64,000 bases of DNA from Boswellia sacra (Eukaryota > Streptophyta > Magnoliopsida > Sapindales > Burseraceae): NCBI GenBank assembly GCA_013180625.2, contig SNVD02014070.1, forward strand, positions 1-64,000, written 5' to 3'. The position numbers and the translations under genes are program-made. This document shows positions 43,131-56,157 of this stretch, piece after piece. Within the stretch, counting starts at the first letter, position 1, and each line of letters begins with the position of its first letter. A model generated the notes under the pieces. It saw only the letters and a program-made list of their open reading frames with translations, was not told the origin of the DNA and searched no databases.

Positions 43131-45040
43131 ATGGCAGTAAACTTCTATCAATTCATAGCGGATTTGAGCCACAAGTACCATGGAGAGTAAATGAGGTAAG
43201 CACTCCGAACATTGAACAACAACTTTCTGAGCTAACCTCTCTTGTGGAAAACATGGCTGCAGGAGATATGCAAAAATCTTATGAATGTGGGATATATTCT
43301 ACGATGGAGCATCCAATCGACATGTATCCAACTTTACAAGAAGAATATATGGAACAAGCCAATGCCATGGGTGGATTTCCAGGACAAACGAGGCAATGGT
43401 ATGATCCTTTCTCTAGCACTTATAATGCTGGATGGGAAGATCAACATAATTTCAGTTACTGGAATCATCAACCAATCACTCCAAATGTGATACCAAATCG
43501 GCCACAAAGTTTCAATCAACCTATAGTGCAGCAACCATTTCAAATGCAACCACCACCAATGTCACATCCAGCACCGCAACCAGCTTCGCAAAACTCAGGT
43601 ATGTCTCTCGAAGATATTGTTAATGCACTTGCCACTAACACAATGCAATTCCAGCAGGAAACTGGGGCAAGTATCCAAAACCTGGCAAATCAAATGGGAC
43701 AATTGGCCACTAGCATGAGCAAATTCGAGGGCCAAGGCTCAGAAGAATTATCTTGTCAAACGGTGATCAATCCAAGAGAGAATTCTTGTGCGATAACTTT
43801 GCAAAATGAAGAGCAATTAGATGTCCTGCCAAAGAAATCACAAACTGATGAAGGAGATGACACCACTTCCACCATGAACAAAACACTGACTTCTCAGGTA
43901 AATCCTATAACTCCCATTCCTTCATATGTTTCTCCTCCACTTTTTCCGAGTAGATTTGCAAAATCGAAGGAGGAACAAGAACAAGAAATCCTGGAAACTT
44001 CTCACAAAATCGAGGTAAATATACCACTTCTGGATGCTATCGAGCAAGTACCTCATTATACAAAATGTCTCAAGGAGTTATGCACCAGCAAAAGAAAGTT
44101 GAAAAAGAAATGAGAAAGTAAGTGTGGGGGAAAATGTTTCAGCTGTATTGCAAAGAAAAATTCCTCCAAAATGCAAAGATCCAGGTACGTTCACCATTCC
44201 ATGCACATTGGTAAACCAAGTTTGAAAGAGCTATGTTAGATTTAGGAGCATCTATTAATGTCATGCCATATTCTATTTATGCTTCTTTAAATCTTGGACC
44301 TTTTGCGAAAACTGGTATTACCATTCAGTTTGCTGATCATTTTAATGCATATCGCAAAAGAGTTGTGGAAGATGTGCTTGTGCAGGTGAATCAATTGGTT
44401 TTCCAGCAGACTTCTATGTCCTTAAAATAGAGGATGAGACATCTCCTAATCCAACACCGATTCTTTTAGGGAGACCATTCTCGAAAAATGCTAAAACCAA
44501 GATTGATGTTCATGATGGCATTTTCACCGTGGAGTTTGATGGCAAAGTGATCCATTTCAATATTTTCGAGGCAATGAGTGAGCACATAGGGACAGAAAAT
44601 TCTAAAGAACCAAGAAGGTTGATACAAGTGTCCAAAGAAATGGAGGAAGCTGTGGCAAGCTTAGATGAGACCATAGCTATAACCACAAATAGGTATGATG
44701 TTTCGTGCATTCAATTTCCTTTATCTAATTGAAACTTCTGCCTTCTATGATGAAAGCCCCTACCTTGGAGCTTAAGCATCTTCCAGATCATTTGAAGCAT
44801 GGATTCTTGGATAAGAATGATCCTTTGCCAGTTAAAATAGAAATGGGCCTTGCACCACTACAAGAAGAGAAACTCGTCCGAGTACTTAGAGATCACAAAA
44901 CAGCTATTGGGTGGACGATTGTTGACATCCAAGGCCCAGCCATATGCATGGACCGTATGTTGTTGGAAAAAGGATCCCAGCCCACTAGAGAAGCACAGCG
45001 AAGATTGGACCCTGCCATGATGGAACCAATGTCGGGCTGA
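43131..45040 (+). pseudogene. gag C-terminus and protease of element C
   Basis: It starts at ATG 43131 (MAVNF), loses a base within 40 bp, then reads openly from the Gag C-terminal part (ELTSLVENMA, Pro/Gln-rich linker) to 44113. A further frameshift at the poly-A near 44105 and others near 44210 and 44400 break the protease, which still shows LDLGASINVMPY. It ends with TREAQRRLDPAMMEP and a TGA at 45038. The post-pol motif GACGTTAAACCAAGC follows at once, so the RT-integrase deletion has the same junction as in A and B. Confidence 0.88.
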
Positions 45041-45483
45041 GGACGTTAAACCAAGCGCTTATTGGGAGGCAACCCAATGTTTTTGAAAAATAAAAAAAGA
45101 AGAAAAGAAAAATAAAATGAGGTAATAATGATCGATTTTTGTGTCTCGAGGAGATTCCTTTCATAGGCCATCAAATTGATCAGGTTTTATCTCTCTTTGC
45201 CATCTGTCTTATTTGTTTTTATATTTTTTACTTGTTTTTTGACTTTTGTTTGCTATTGTGTTGTTATCTCTTTTATGTGTCTTTAGTTTCGTTTCTTGCT
45301 CTTTTCTTTTCCTTTCTTTTGTTTAATTTGATTACTCTGTGCTTTGAGCTCATTTGTGCAGCAGCTTGTGGAAACATCCAAACGGAAGTTGAAGTCATTA
45401 GTCAAAGGTTTGAAACGTGCATATCTGGGAGAAGAACAAACTCAATCGCATTATCGGTAATATCTCTCCTTTTCTTCTCTTCA
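45041..45483 (+). other. Leader before the cysteine-rich ORF in C
   Basis: Collinear with 28241-28687 of A. It is T-rich; the frame upstream of the ORF start (from 45139) is open but encodes a hydrophobic low-complexity stretch not shared in B because of frame differences. Probably non-coding. Confidence 0.6.
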
Positions 45484-46037
45484 ATGGATGCTGATATCTT
45501 TCTATCGAACCTTCGTAAATATTTCCCTTCACTTCCTCAAAATGCTGTGTTTAAAATTTATAAAGTACGGATGACTAGACTTTGGGTATTGATGCTCTTA
45601 AATGTGCCTGCGATATCCGATGGCTTATCGAAGCCAAGGTGAGATTGTCCGGTGAGCCGGACATTAATCTCGCAAAATACATGCCTGGTCTAGGAAAAAG
45701 CTACTACGCCAAGAGGCGAAGAGCGAAAAGGTTACAAGTATGTTATACATGTGCTAGATGGAATTGTAACCAGACTTGTCGTTCATTAGGTTTTGCGTCC
45801 AGGAATAGAGAAGATAAACTTTCATTTATTAAGAATGGTTTGAGTAATGAGTCGCGTGGATAATGTTTTGTTAACTCTCGAGTCACGTTCTTGTGGACTT
45901 GTTCAGCGTGAATTGCTTAATCTATGGACACAATTTCGTGATGAATGGCAGTGTTATAGTCTAGGGAATCTGACTAAAACGACCCTGTTTGCCAGTTTAT
46001 AAGAAAACTGGATGGGAAGCAAATCCCCGACTCATAG
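45484..46037 (+). pseudogene. Cysteine-rich nucleic-acid-binding-like ORF in element C (frameshifted)
   Basis: Third copy of the ORF at 28688. It begins MDADIFLSNL, loses a base near 45610, gains bases near 45855 and loses another near 45978. The middle part keeps KSYYAKRRRAKR and CYTCARWNCNQTC, with the second residue of the Cys cluster changed from K to T but all four cysteines retained. Confidence 0.8.
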
Positions 46038-46264
46038 AAGGCGTTTCAGCCGTTACTGGACGTAAAACCAGAGGAAGATGTGAGCCACAATCACAACTAC
46101 TTGTATATTTGAATGTGTATTGTTGTTGTCGAATTTTATTTCTTTCTTGTTTCGTTTGATCTGATTATCAATGTTGTTTTTGTGTTGTTGTTTTTGTTGA
46201 TTTTGTTTGTTTTAATTTCAAGTTTTCTTTTTGACAAACCATATGACTACCCATGGCATAAGCA

Positions 46265-46500
46265 CACGTGGGAGACAAGTGTGGAGGTTTTGTCAACCTT
46301 CGCCGAAAGTATATCTCTACTTTTCATGCTTCACGTGGAAGATAAGTGGGTACGGTTTTGTCAAACCCCACCGAAATTGTATTTCCATTTTTCATGCTTC
46401 ACGTGGGAGACAAGTGTGTAGGTTTTGTCAACCCACCGAAAGCATATCTCATTTTTTTTCAAATCTTGGGGCGATAAATCTGCATCGAGCAACCCCCACC
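46265..46500 (+). repeat. G-box tandem repeats in element C
   Basis: CACGTG at 46265, 46332 and 46400, spacing 67-68 bp, followed by a degenerate fourth unit. The second unit is more diverged (AGATAAGTGGGTACGG). Confidence 0.88.
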
Positions 46501-46649
46501 GAAAGTATGTCCCCATGTGTCAAAATTTGAGAGTTTTATGTGTGTATATATACATTCTGCATATTTTCATATGTCATTCCATAACCTGTCTTGCAATTGA
46601 AAAGCATAATATCTAACGTGTCTTACACAAGATTAGAGCACTTGTAGAA

Positions 46650-47303
46650 ATGGAGAAAACACCAACTCGGCGATTCCGCAATATATGCGTATTTTGCGGA
46701 TCGCAATTTGGTAAAGATGGAGAGTTTACCACAGCAGCTCTTGATCTTGGTAGGACATTGGCTGCGAGGGGTATTAATTTGATTTATGAGGGGGGTAGTC
46801 TTGGGTTAATGGGGTGTGTGGTCGACAGCTGCATCCCTAGGAGGGAGTAAAGTTCTCGGGCATTATCCCTAAACCATTAGCTGTACGAGATATCGTATAG
46901 GCAACACAATCGGGGAAGAGTTACAGGTCTCTAGCATGCATGAGCGTATTGCACATATGATTGTTAAGTCCGATGCATTTATAGCTTTGCCCGGTGGTTA
47001 TGGTACATTAGAGGAGATATTTCAAATCACCTCTTGGGCACAGCTAAACATCCATCGGAAACCCATTGGTTTGTTAAATGTCAATAATTTTTTTGATGGT
47101 TTGTTGTCTTTTCTTGATCAAGCAGTAGAAAAAAATTTTATCTCACCATCAACGAGGCAAATCCTTGTTACAGCTTCAACGGCAGGGGAGTTAATTGACA
47201 AACTACCAGAATTCGTCTATTCGCCTGATCCAACAACAGCTCGGATTGATGTTTTGGAGAAGGCAATAAGAGGCGTAAACTGGATTTAACACTCCATCTG
47301 TAA
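46650..47303 (+). pseudogene. LOG-like: Captured LOG gene in element C (frameshifted)
   Basis: Starts at ATG 46650 ([18 protein letters not shown]). A G insertion near 46821 shifts the frame after [10 protein letters not shown], with other small indels to about 46910. From 46936 the frame is open: [33 protein letters not shown] and [11 protein letters not shown], to near 47250, where a final shift alters the C-terminus. One substitution changes GGG to EGG in the nucleotide-binding loop. It keeps sense codons where A has its two stops, so the family ancestor was probably open. Confidence 0.9.
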
Positions 47304-49254
47304 TCTCTATTTGCTGGTTTGCTTCGTTTTTGTTTGCTTTCTTTTTATTGTGTTTATTTGAAGTTTTTCATGTTATTTATTTTAGATTTTCAGGTTATTT
47401 CTTTCCTCCCAGGTAATATTTTCTAATCTTGGTTTTTAGAGTGGTGGGCTTAAAAAGTTCAAGTTCTCTTGAAACGCATTCTGGATTTCTTAAATCCATA
47501 ATGGCTGAATAAGGAGGCTAACTTCTAAACTTTTTAGACCCATTCTAACTGAATTGTTTGTGTTTGCTGGCTTGTTGGACTTTGTTATTTTATGAGTAAG
47601 TTTAGTTTTCTGTAATTTAGGGTTGTTATGTGTTTTTGTCTTTATCAGTTTCGATTCGAAAAAAAAATTGTGGAAAAACCTGAGAATGGCAGAATATGGG
47701 GTTTCCTTAACCCTTGAAACGCATTCCTCCTTAATAACTTTGTAGTTTGTTTATTTCATGTTGTTTGAAGTGTCTTGTTTCTTGTTTTGTTCTTTCATAA
47801 TAAAGGTATATAGGCTGGAAACCTTAAGTCTGCGGGCTACTGGTCCTAAGGATTGTTGAAATATACAATCTTGACTCAGGTGTAACAACGCCACGTACCT
47901 CTTTTCTTGCATTTTGTGGGTCGATGATAAGATAATGATTGAATTAAGAATAACTCTTGGAAAATGATAAATGATGCATGGATCTGTGTGCTTGAAATGT
48001 TTATTGGTTTTCGCTTTGCTTTTGATTCCTTGCGCAACATTGAGCACTGAGCTATTATCACTGAGTTATTTGTTCACTTAGAGAAAGTTTATGTAATTTA
48101 AATGTTTCTTCAGATTTCAATGAATTCTAGAACTTGTTTGATGGTCACTCAAGGCGAAATCCTAGGCTGTGCAACATTGGGGAAATGATTAGGCCATCTT
48201 TGGACCGTTTGAGCCTTAATAGCCAACCTTGGCTGAAATTGATCCCTAGTTACCCCTTTGAGCCTTTGTAAGCCTTTTTCTTTGTTAACTCACTAAAAGA
48301 TTTCCTAACATCAAATGAATTTGTTCCAAACAGTTTATCCCTTACCTACGAGCATGTAGATCATTCGCAATTAAATTTTGAGCTATGTTCTGGTTTTGGG
48401 AAGTTAGAGGAGGTTGGGATGTGTCATGAGCAATGCAAGTGAGTTCTATTATGTTTGAAAAAAAAAAAAGAAGAAAAAAAAGCCAATCTGTACTTATCGT
48501 CCACGTACTTACACATTGAGGACAATGTGTTGTTTAAGTGTGGGGGAGGGGAAGTGTAATAAAAAAAAGAAAAAAAGAAAAAAAAAGAGAACAAAAGAAG
48601 AAGAATAAGAGATCTATACCCTTAAGTGTTCTTAAAAAGAATGAAACAACAAAGTGTGGGGGTGTAGTTTTCTTTTGTTTTCTGCAAAAAAAAAAGATTG
48701 AGTGTCTAAATAAGTTTGGGGGAGTAACCTGGTGAATTGAAATGAAGTTGTGTTATAGGGTTGAGCTCTACATAGTCTTGAATGATTTATGTGTTTGTGG
48801 GTGATTTGAGCCAAATTATTATCCTTTATCATACCTTCACCCAAGCCAAACGTTACAAGCTTAATAAAGTCCTACTTGATCCTTGGTGTTGTGCATGTCT
48901 ACATTAGTGGAGAGTGACTTGAAAAGCAGGCCTATGGAGTTCATTGATACACACATCTTTAATATTAGATATGATTCATTTTTATGCATAAACTCATCCG
49001 GGTTACAAGTGATTAGGTGAGAATGGCTCTACACACACACACTTGAGGAATTGAAGTGAAGCGAAACTAATTTTTGAGATAACATTCTTGATCAAGTGCA
49101 TTATTTTGAAGTATTCCTTGGGTTATAATTAAGTACAATCTTTGAGGCCTATTTGCAAGTTGAAGCATTGGTGTGTTTTAATTTTTCTTTGATTCGGTTT
49201 CGGTTTAGTTTTGTTTCGTATCAATTTAGTTGCTCGAGGACTAGCAAAGTCTAA
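47304..49254 (+). other. 3' non-coding part of element C
   Basis: Collinear with 30513-32468 of A, including the hairpin at 48511-48530, the G-rich tract AAGTGTGGGGGAGG near 48536, AAGTGTGGGGGTG near 48651, AAGTTTGGGGGAG near 48712 and A-runs. No gene is seen. Confidence 0.8.
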
Positions 49255-49267
49255 GTGTGGGGGAATT
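49255..49267 (+). promoter_or_regulatory. Polypurine tract of element C
   Basis: GTGTGGGGGAATT directly before the LTR start TGATAGG. Confidence 0.92.
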
Positions 49268-50677
49268 TGATAGGTGTCTATTTATATATTACTTTTATAT
49301 CAATTCGTCCATGTTTTTTTGCTATATTCCTTGGTATTTTTATGTTTTTGTGTGGTTTGATGTTTGTAGGAGTTTTGGAGCAACTTGCACAAAAATGGAG
49401 TAAAACCCTTTATTTTCACCTCTGCTAGTCAACCATCTTCTCGGATTTTAATTGTATTGATATACAATGAACCCGATGACATATCATATACCGTTGAAAA
49501 GCTCTCGAAGTCTACTTTTTGGAGAAATTTACGGTTTATGAATTCATTCAGTGTACCGAAAGTTGTAATCAAAACAGGGTAAGAAGTGTAGAAATGTAAT
49601 TCCACACATCACTGTAGCATGTATAATACGGGACACTGTAGCACGTTACTGTAGCAGAGTATTTAAACACATGTTAGGGTTTTATTTCATAACTTGAAGA
49701 GGGGAGAACGTGGTGGAGGCTTCAGCTCTGGAATTCTTTCATCTCTGGGAGTTCTTGAAGGAGAAAGGAAGCTTGGAAAGAGGAAGAACTACAATCCAAA
49801 GAGAATTACATCAAATTTGCTAAGTTTTTCCCTTCCCTTTCATTTTCTGAATGTCTCCATGTTGTATTGTATTTTACCACGTTCTTAAACATGTGTAACT
49901 GAATCTGAATTGGTTGAGGGTGATTTCAAAGCCCTGGATATGGTTTTTGTGAATTGATTGTGCAAGGAATTGTTATCCAATTCTCTAATTGAAGTTGCTT
50001 GTATTTTTCCCATGTTTAATGCTTATGATTGCTTGCTGGATTATATTTGGGTGGCCAACTGATTATAATCTGGATATTGTCTATTGCTAGACTAGAAATC
50101 TTGATCCGTAATTGTCTTGAATTTCTAATCATTAGTAGCAAAATTGTGATCAGAGATTGCAATTGGAGAATATAACATAAGTTAAATAATCCGAGCTTGT
50201 GTGTTTATTGCTTAGATCAATCTGTCTTTCTTTTCATAATGCATCCATGAATTAAATTTAGAGAGCTTGTTCTAGGTTGTTTAATGGATAGAGATTAAGT
50301 AAAGAGCCTATTTTATTTAACAACAAAGTAAGGAAAGATTGGGATAACAGAGCTTGTTGTTATCTACTTGATAACTTCAATGCTGTATAAGAGACAGCAA
50401 TTCTACGATTAATTCGCAAATCCATATCTTGTGGTAGAGAAGGATCCCTTAACCAGATTTCTCTCATTGATCTTTTATTCAAATTAACTTTCTGTTTTGT
50501 TATTCTTAATTTGCATTCTTATTTCATTTAGTTAATCATTCAACAAAACCCCCCCTGTTTAGTTAATTGTTGCTGGAAATAACAAATTCAATTAGAATCA
50601 ATCCTCGTGGGAACGATATCTTACTTATCACTTTATTACTTGTGCGACTAGTATACTTGCTAGTTTCGAACGCATCA
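49268..50677 (+). repeat. 3' LTR of element C
   Basis: A 1410-bp LTR, TGATAGGTGTC to CGCATCA, closely matching the 5' LTR except in the first 40 bases and near 50370-50400. Confidence 0.93.
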
Positions 50678-50682
50678 ATGGG

Positions 50683-51991
50683 CCTTCAAAACAATCCTAA
50701 ATGTGGTCAACCAAATACCACATCATACTTTTCACTCACTGCATAAGGATGCAGTAGTGGTTGAACGGGGAGGCAACCCTTAATGCCGTCGACCAGTTCT
50801 CCTCAGGCCTCTACCACTCAGAGCAAATCTACAAAGAACAAATATAAATGAAATACTGACTATAATGTCTGTTACATTGTCCTAGGTCATCATGTAAATG
50901 TAATCACAAAAAAAATCTAGCTCATGGGACCTCTTAAGCTCTACGTGAGGGACCCTCCACCTCTTCATCCGTGGGAAAGAAAGGTCCTCACAAGCAGGAA
51001 GTGGGGATGGTAGAACTCCCAATTCATATACCCATATCTGTCATGAATTAGACAGAATCAGAATTAGAATTCATATAGAGAAAACACGAAGGTGTAGAAA
51101 AGGAAAGAAGTTACCTCAAGAAGTGAAGCAAAACTGGTAATCACGAGAACAACTCGACAAGCACAATCCAAACCAAAGTATAATTGGCAAGAGCAGCACG
51201 GCCTGAATGGAAATCCCTCACTCAATTGAGATCCCGGAGGGCAAGAAGTAGAGTAAAGAAGGTGGTGTTCGACGCATTGGCAAAGAGCATCCAACCGAGT
51301 AGATACTTGATAAAGCTACGTGTAGACTGATCCACCTCAACTGGAGTCAAGTTGGATCTCCTCTTCCAATACTCAAATGGTGTAGTGTACAAAATTGTGA
51401 CTTTATCCTTGCCCTTTACCTCACACCCAAGAAGTTGTCGGATCAAGTTCTGTTGATCCCTTGAGTCTACAATAAAGGCATTAATAGGAATGACCTCACC
51501 ACCACATGGAAGGCTGGTCAAAACAGCAATGTCAAAAGGCGTGATAGTCATCTCACCAACCGAAAGATGGAATGTGTGGGTCATGTCCATCCACTCTAGC
51601 ATAAAATGACTAATGCTCAATGATCAGTGTGTCGAGTAGTATGTGGAAGACAAGTGATGAACTCATAGAAGCCGGTAGCAGCAATCGTACTTCTAACAGC
51701 CTCATTTTCTATCTTTAAAAACCAATTACGGGCTCCAAAAAATGACCCACACATCTTGCTCTTATGGTATTCCTAAGGCAAGAAATTAAATTCTCTACAT
51801 GAATACATGCCTAGAAAATTCCTAGAAAATGGAAAACCAAAGAATGAAGTAGAATGCATACCTGGTCGATCGTGTGAGAAGCTATGTCGTAGACAACAGG
51901 CACCTCTTGGTCCTTCGGGAAGACCTTTTAATGTTGATTTCTAGACCGGATCGCTCTCATTCAAGTCAAGATGGACTGGATGACCCACCAT
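50683..51991 (-). pseudogene. Antisense plant-mobile-domain (PMD) gene of D2
   Basis: Counterpart of 12186-13936. Exon 1 starts at ATG 51991 (MVGHPVHLDLNES) and has a stop in place of the D1 Trp codon. A TATA-like TATATAAGG lies on the minus strand near 52101-52110, about 110 bp upstream. Exon 2 carries the PMD core EWMDMTHTFHLSVGEMTITP and FDIAVLTSLPCGGEVIPI, then QLLGCEVKGKDKVTI and YWKRRSNLTPVEVDQ. The open stretch 51222-51620 is the longest PMD piece in the window. It ends at the exon 2 donor near 51115. Element C interrupts the gene at 50682. Confidence 0.72.
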
Positions 51992-52215
51992 TGGAAAGAG
52001 GAAGTCGAGACAAGCACGTAGGAGAAAACCGAAGGTGAATCAGGTAAAAAATGAAGAAGTTATGCACAAATGAAGCAACAAGAAGACAAACGAGCCTTAT
52101 ATAGGCCCTTAACCGCCAGTCGACAGTCAAACCATTGAGCGGCCATTGATTGACCATCTAGCAACTGTCTGATAGTCAACAGACTGTCCCTCTAATCAAA
52201 GGCAGATCAATAAAA

Positions 52216-52408
52216 GGAGAAAATAAAGAAAGAAAAACAAAGAAAAAATGAAAAAAGAGAAAAAAGAAAGAAAAAGCAAGAAAAGAGAGAAAAAAGAGAG
52301 AAGAGAGAAAAAAGAGAAAAAGAAGAGAGAGAAGAGAGAAAAGAGAAAAAAGAGAGAGAAAGAGAGAAATGAAAAGAGAGAGAAAAGAAAAGAAAAGAAA
52401 AGAAAGAC
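52216..52408 (+). repeat. GA-rich low-complexity tract upstream of the antisense gene of D2
   Basis: Runs of GAAAAA and GAGAGA, counterpart of 14150-14327. The minus-strand frames across it are artefacts. Confidence 0.85.
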
Positions 52409-52984
52409 TCTTCATCGACCCTAAGACACCAAAGGAATTGTCGAAAAAAATCGGTGACAAGCATCTAACCATGGCAATAGTTTAGCAACTCAAAGAAAAG
52501 AAGAGTGACATCAGTCAATAAAATTTTTATCGGGATCACATGGAAGAATTCCTCCAGATATTAGAAAGCAGTTAGTTGAAGAATACACCGAACAAGGAAA
52601 ATTTTTAATTTATTTCACATCATCAAGAGATGTTTGAATTTTGCAGGAACTTACAAAGACAATAGAAGAATCTCCAATAAGTCCAAGAATCAACAACATG
52701 ATAAGGAACTCCCCAATGAAGAGCATGACAAATGCAAAGAGAAGTTGAGAATGAAGAATGTTAGAACTTGACAACTCCATAATTTCCCCAGTGGACTAGA
52801 AGGAATCAAGAATTACTGAAGAATATCAAAGAAACATGAAGAATACTTGAAAGAAGGGCATAAAACCCAGCAGATGCGAAGTTTGAGGAGATCGAAGAAG
52901 GTATGAAGGATACTCAGATGAAGGCACAAAGGATAAGAAGGTCTAAAGACCGCGAAGTAGTTCATGATAGAAGCTTTCCCAGGG

Positions 52985-53480
52985 GGCATGCATTAGAAGG
53001 AAACCCTAAGAACTAGGTGCACTTATGAGTGTTTTAAGCCCTTAAAATAGGCACAAGCCCTAAGAAAAGGCTCACCATAAGTGTTGAAAACCCTAAGAAG
53101 TAAGTTCACTTAAGAGTGTTTTAAGCCCTTAGAATAGGCATGAGCCCTAAGAAAAGTCGCACTGAAGAGTGTTGAAAACCCTAAGAAGTAGATGCACTTA
53201 TGAGTGTTTGAAGCTCTTAGAATAAGCGCACTGATGAGTGTTACCAAACCCTAGGAAGTAAGTACACTGAAGAGTGTTAGGAACCCTAAGAAGTAGGTGC
53301 ACTAAGGAGTGTTTTGTCATAGCATCATAAGGATGCTTTCATTCACCCTTGAATGGGCGCTTTAGCCCTTCGATAGGCACATTCGCCCTTGAATGGGCAT
53401 CTCAGCCCTTAGATGGGCATCTTAGCTCTTACATGGGAACATTCACCCTTAAATGTACACCTCAGCCCTTGAGTAGGCAC
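52985..53480 (+). repeat. Two tandem repeat arrays in the 3' region of D2
   Basis: Units around AAACCCTAAGAAGTAGGTGC and AGAGTGTTTTAAGCCCTTAG (52985-53310), then short units CACCCTTGAATGGGC and CAGCCCTTAGATGGGCA (53335-53480). They match 34080-34512 in D1, with different copy numbers. Confidence 0.82.
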
Positions 53481-53636
53481 ACTTCTTTTACAAGAATTGA
53501 GGAGGAAAGCAAGAGATGAGAAACCTGACAGAATGCAGATGAAGGCGAGGATGCCAAAATAAGAGGAGGAAAGACAAAGTAAGAGCACTTTGTTGATTTT
53601 TTTGTCTCACAAACATCTCCAAAGTAGGGGGCAAGC

Positions 53637-55461
53637 TATAGATACTAAATTTTTTAAGCTCAATGATGAAATGAAGATGAATGTTGAGTAATAAAAATGA
53701 CCAAAATGCCCTTAGAAGCCAAGAAGAAAAAGGTGAGAAGGAATCGATGAAATGTCTCGAAACCTGATATGTAAATTCAAAAATTCACAGAAATTAATTT
53801 GGAAGGAATCTGCTAATGAATCATATACCGTTATGAAGCTACGGATGTCTAGATTTCGTAGAGATTTACGAATCACAAATCAGAGTTAAACTCGAAAAGT
53901 TATACGCAATCGAACAGATAAAGGTTGAAAGGGACTGCACTGCAAAGTGCCAAAATAAGAAGGACCGTAGGGGAACAACTGCCTGACTATCAGACAGCCA
54001 CCTGGCGATTTGCCAACAGCCGTGTGGCTATTGGTCCCCTAATTTTGGAATTTTTTGATTAAGACCTTCCTTTTTTGTTTCTTTGCTTCCATTTTCAACT
54101 TCATCCCTTCTCTATATAAACAACCCCTTTTTACTTTGACGGACACACCGATTATTAAATATAATCATCTCTTCTCCCTCTTAAAGACAAGCTTTAGAAT
54201 TCGATAAATCTTTTCCAATTTAAAGATTTTTAGGCGTTCTATTGCTCTAAACCTGGAAAGGGTACGTCTTGAGAGCAATGCTCTCTTCTCTCTCCTATTA
54301 TCTTGTTTACTTTTCTTGCTTAGAATTAAGCATGATTAGGGTTTATTTTGCTTAAAATAAGTATATTTAGGATTACATTTATGCTTAGAAGCATATTTAG
54401 GATTTCATGAATTGTTTAACCCCTTTTGTTTGTTTTGCGAGATGGATAAGCGTGTCAAGGTAAGTCCTCTATCTCTTCTTTATTAGAATCATGTTTAGGA
54501 ATTTAATTTCTTTTGTGAATGCTTAGAATCATGCTTAGTAGCACATGATTAGAATCATGCTAAGAGAACTTATAATTGCTTTGATGCATGCTAGGAAATA
54601 GCATAGACTAGATAAGCATTGCCATATTGCCCCTTGAATGCTTTGTTTAGGCTAGAATAGCCGTGTTTGATAGGCTAGAAATGCCGTGATTAGGCTAGAA
54701 TATGCCATGTTAACCATGCTCAGGCTAGAAATGCCATGATCTTTAATGAATCGATATGAATTATGCTAGAATAGCAATTGCCATGATAGAATTATCGAAT
54801 CTAGGTCGAAGCGCCATGATATTAGATTATGGCCTTGTATTATTATTGAATATGTCATGATAAGAAGTGCTATTGTATGATGCCATGAAGTGGTGGTGGA
54901 CTCACGTTGATGGTGAGGGACTATCACTTATAATTAGATGAATGTATGCTTTATAAAATTATTTTATTATTGAGGAACAAAGCAATGTAATCTTCTTTCC
55001 CTTCTCCCATGTTTAAAGGAAATCTAATGTATTCTCCTCCCTCTTTCTATGTATGAATATACTACTGCTTTGGTTGAATATAACTCACATGATTAATGAA
55101 GATAAAACTTGAAATGTGTGCATAAATTCAACAACTTGAGTGGACTGTATATCAATATGAGGTATTTTTATTTGGCATACTCTAGTGGAGGCTGGATTTT
55201 GATCCAAGCGGGTCGAATGACTCGTACGTAACTTCCCGAACCTATCTCTGAAGGGATGAGGGAAGTTTAGATCCTGAAACGAGGGATTGGATTACCCCCA
55301 TTCATTCCTAATTGAATAATTGGGTGACAACTCCATTTCTGCATACGTGTGCATGGCTCGTTTGTGTTCCCTTAAGTCTCAAAAGAGGCTTTAACACCGT
55401 GTGGTGGTCGCCAATGCTCTGGCAGGATGAAAGCCGTGTTAATAGTTGGGGATTCCTAACA
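53637..55461 (+). repeat. 3' LTR of Tat-clade element D2
   Basis: Starts near TATAGATACTAAATTTT after a polypurine-like GTAGGGGGCAAG (53625-53635). It has a TATA box TCTATATAAA at 54111-54120 and ends near GGATTCCTAACA (55461). Both ends are estimates because no second complete LTR is present for comparison. Within it are repeated phrases of the type GCTAGAAATGCCATGA (54650-54790). Confidence 0.65.
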
Positions 55462-56157
55462 ATTTAGAAAAGTTGAGGGTCCATTGGTAGTTTTAAAAAT
55501 AAAGGGAGTCAAGTAATATTTTCCCCAAAAAAATTAAAAGAGCGTAAAGAGAGAGATAAAAATTAAAGACAGGAGTAGACGTCAGTAAAAGCTTCTTATT
55601 GAATAGTGGAAAATAATTATTTTCTTTTATTCTTAGACAAGCACATTGTGTATGTGTAAGAGTGGCTTAGTACAACCATCTAAAAATCAATGTTTTGTAT
55701 CATTTCTAGTTTGGGAGAATGTTGTTTTCATTATTATACGTTTCTTCTCTCGGTCTTTTACCCATTGGGATGCAAAATGTCTGCTACCTACTCCTTTTTT
55801 TCTCTTCGCTTATTATGTTTTAATGTTTGTTATATGATCACTTTTAATTATAATAATCAATTACATAATATTATTACATTTATATTTTTTTCTTTGATTT
55901 TTTTAGGAACATAATTTGTGAATATAATTGATTGCTTACATTGAAAAGAAATCCTGCTACTGTGTTTTACTCACAGATAGTATGTAATTAATTACTTATT
56001 ATTAATCATTAGGATCGTATGATTTTTATTATTTTGCTCCAGGCAAATGTCAAACTATTTTAAAGATTACAAAGAAATTTAAATTTAATCAAGATGGAGA
56101 GGGACGAAATCCTTTACCATATATCACGAAGGGAACTCTGACGTGAAATATAATTGT
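55462..56157 (+). other. Unassigned AT-rich sequence between D2 and the CACTA element
   Basis: About 700 bp. The short plus-strand frames (55646-55837, 55690-55914) are not recognised. No repeat boundary is visible apart from the CACTA target duplication TGT at its right end. Confidence 0.4.

Larger units (their letters stand above)
41612..50677 (+). mobile_element. Element C: Athila-like LTR retrotransposon with LOG cargo
   Basis: A complete 9066-bp plus-strand element flanked by ATGGG (41607-41611 and 50678-50682). D1 has the empty site with one ATGGG at 12605-12609. Order of parts is as in A and B: LTR, primer site, shortened gag-protease, cysteine-rich ORF, G-box repeats, LOG, non-coding part, polypurine tract, LTR. 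RT and integrase are missing. Like B, it lacks the retrotransposon-gag domain. Confidence 0.94.
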
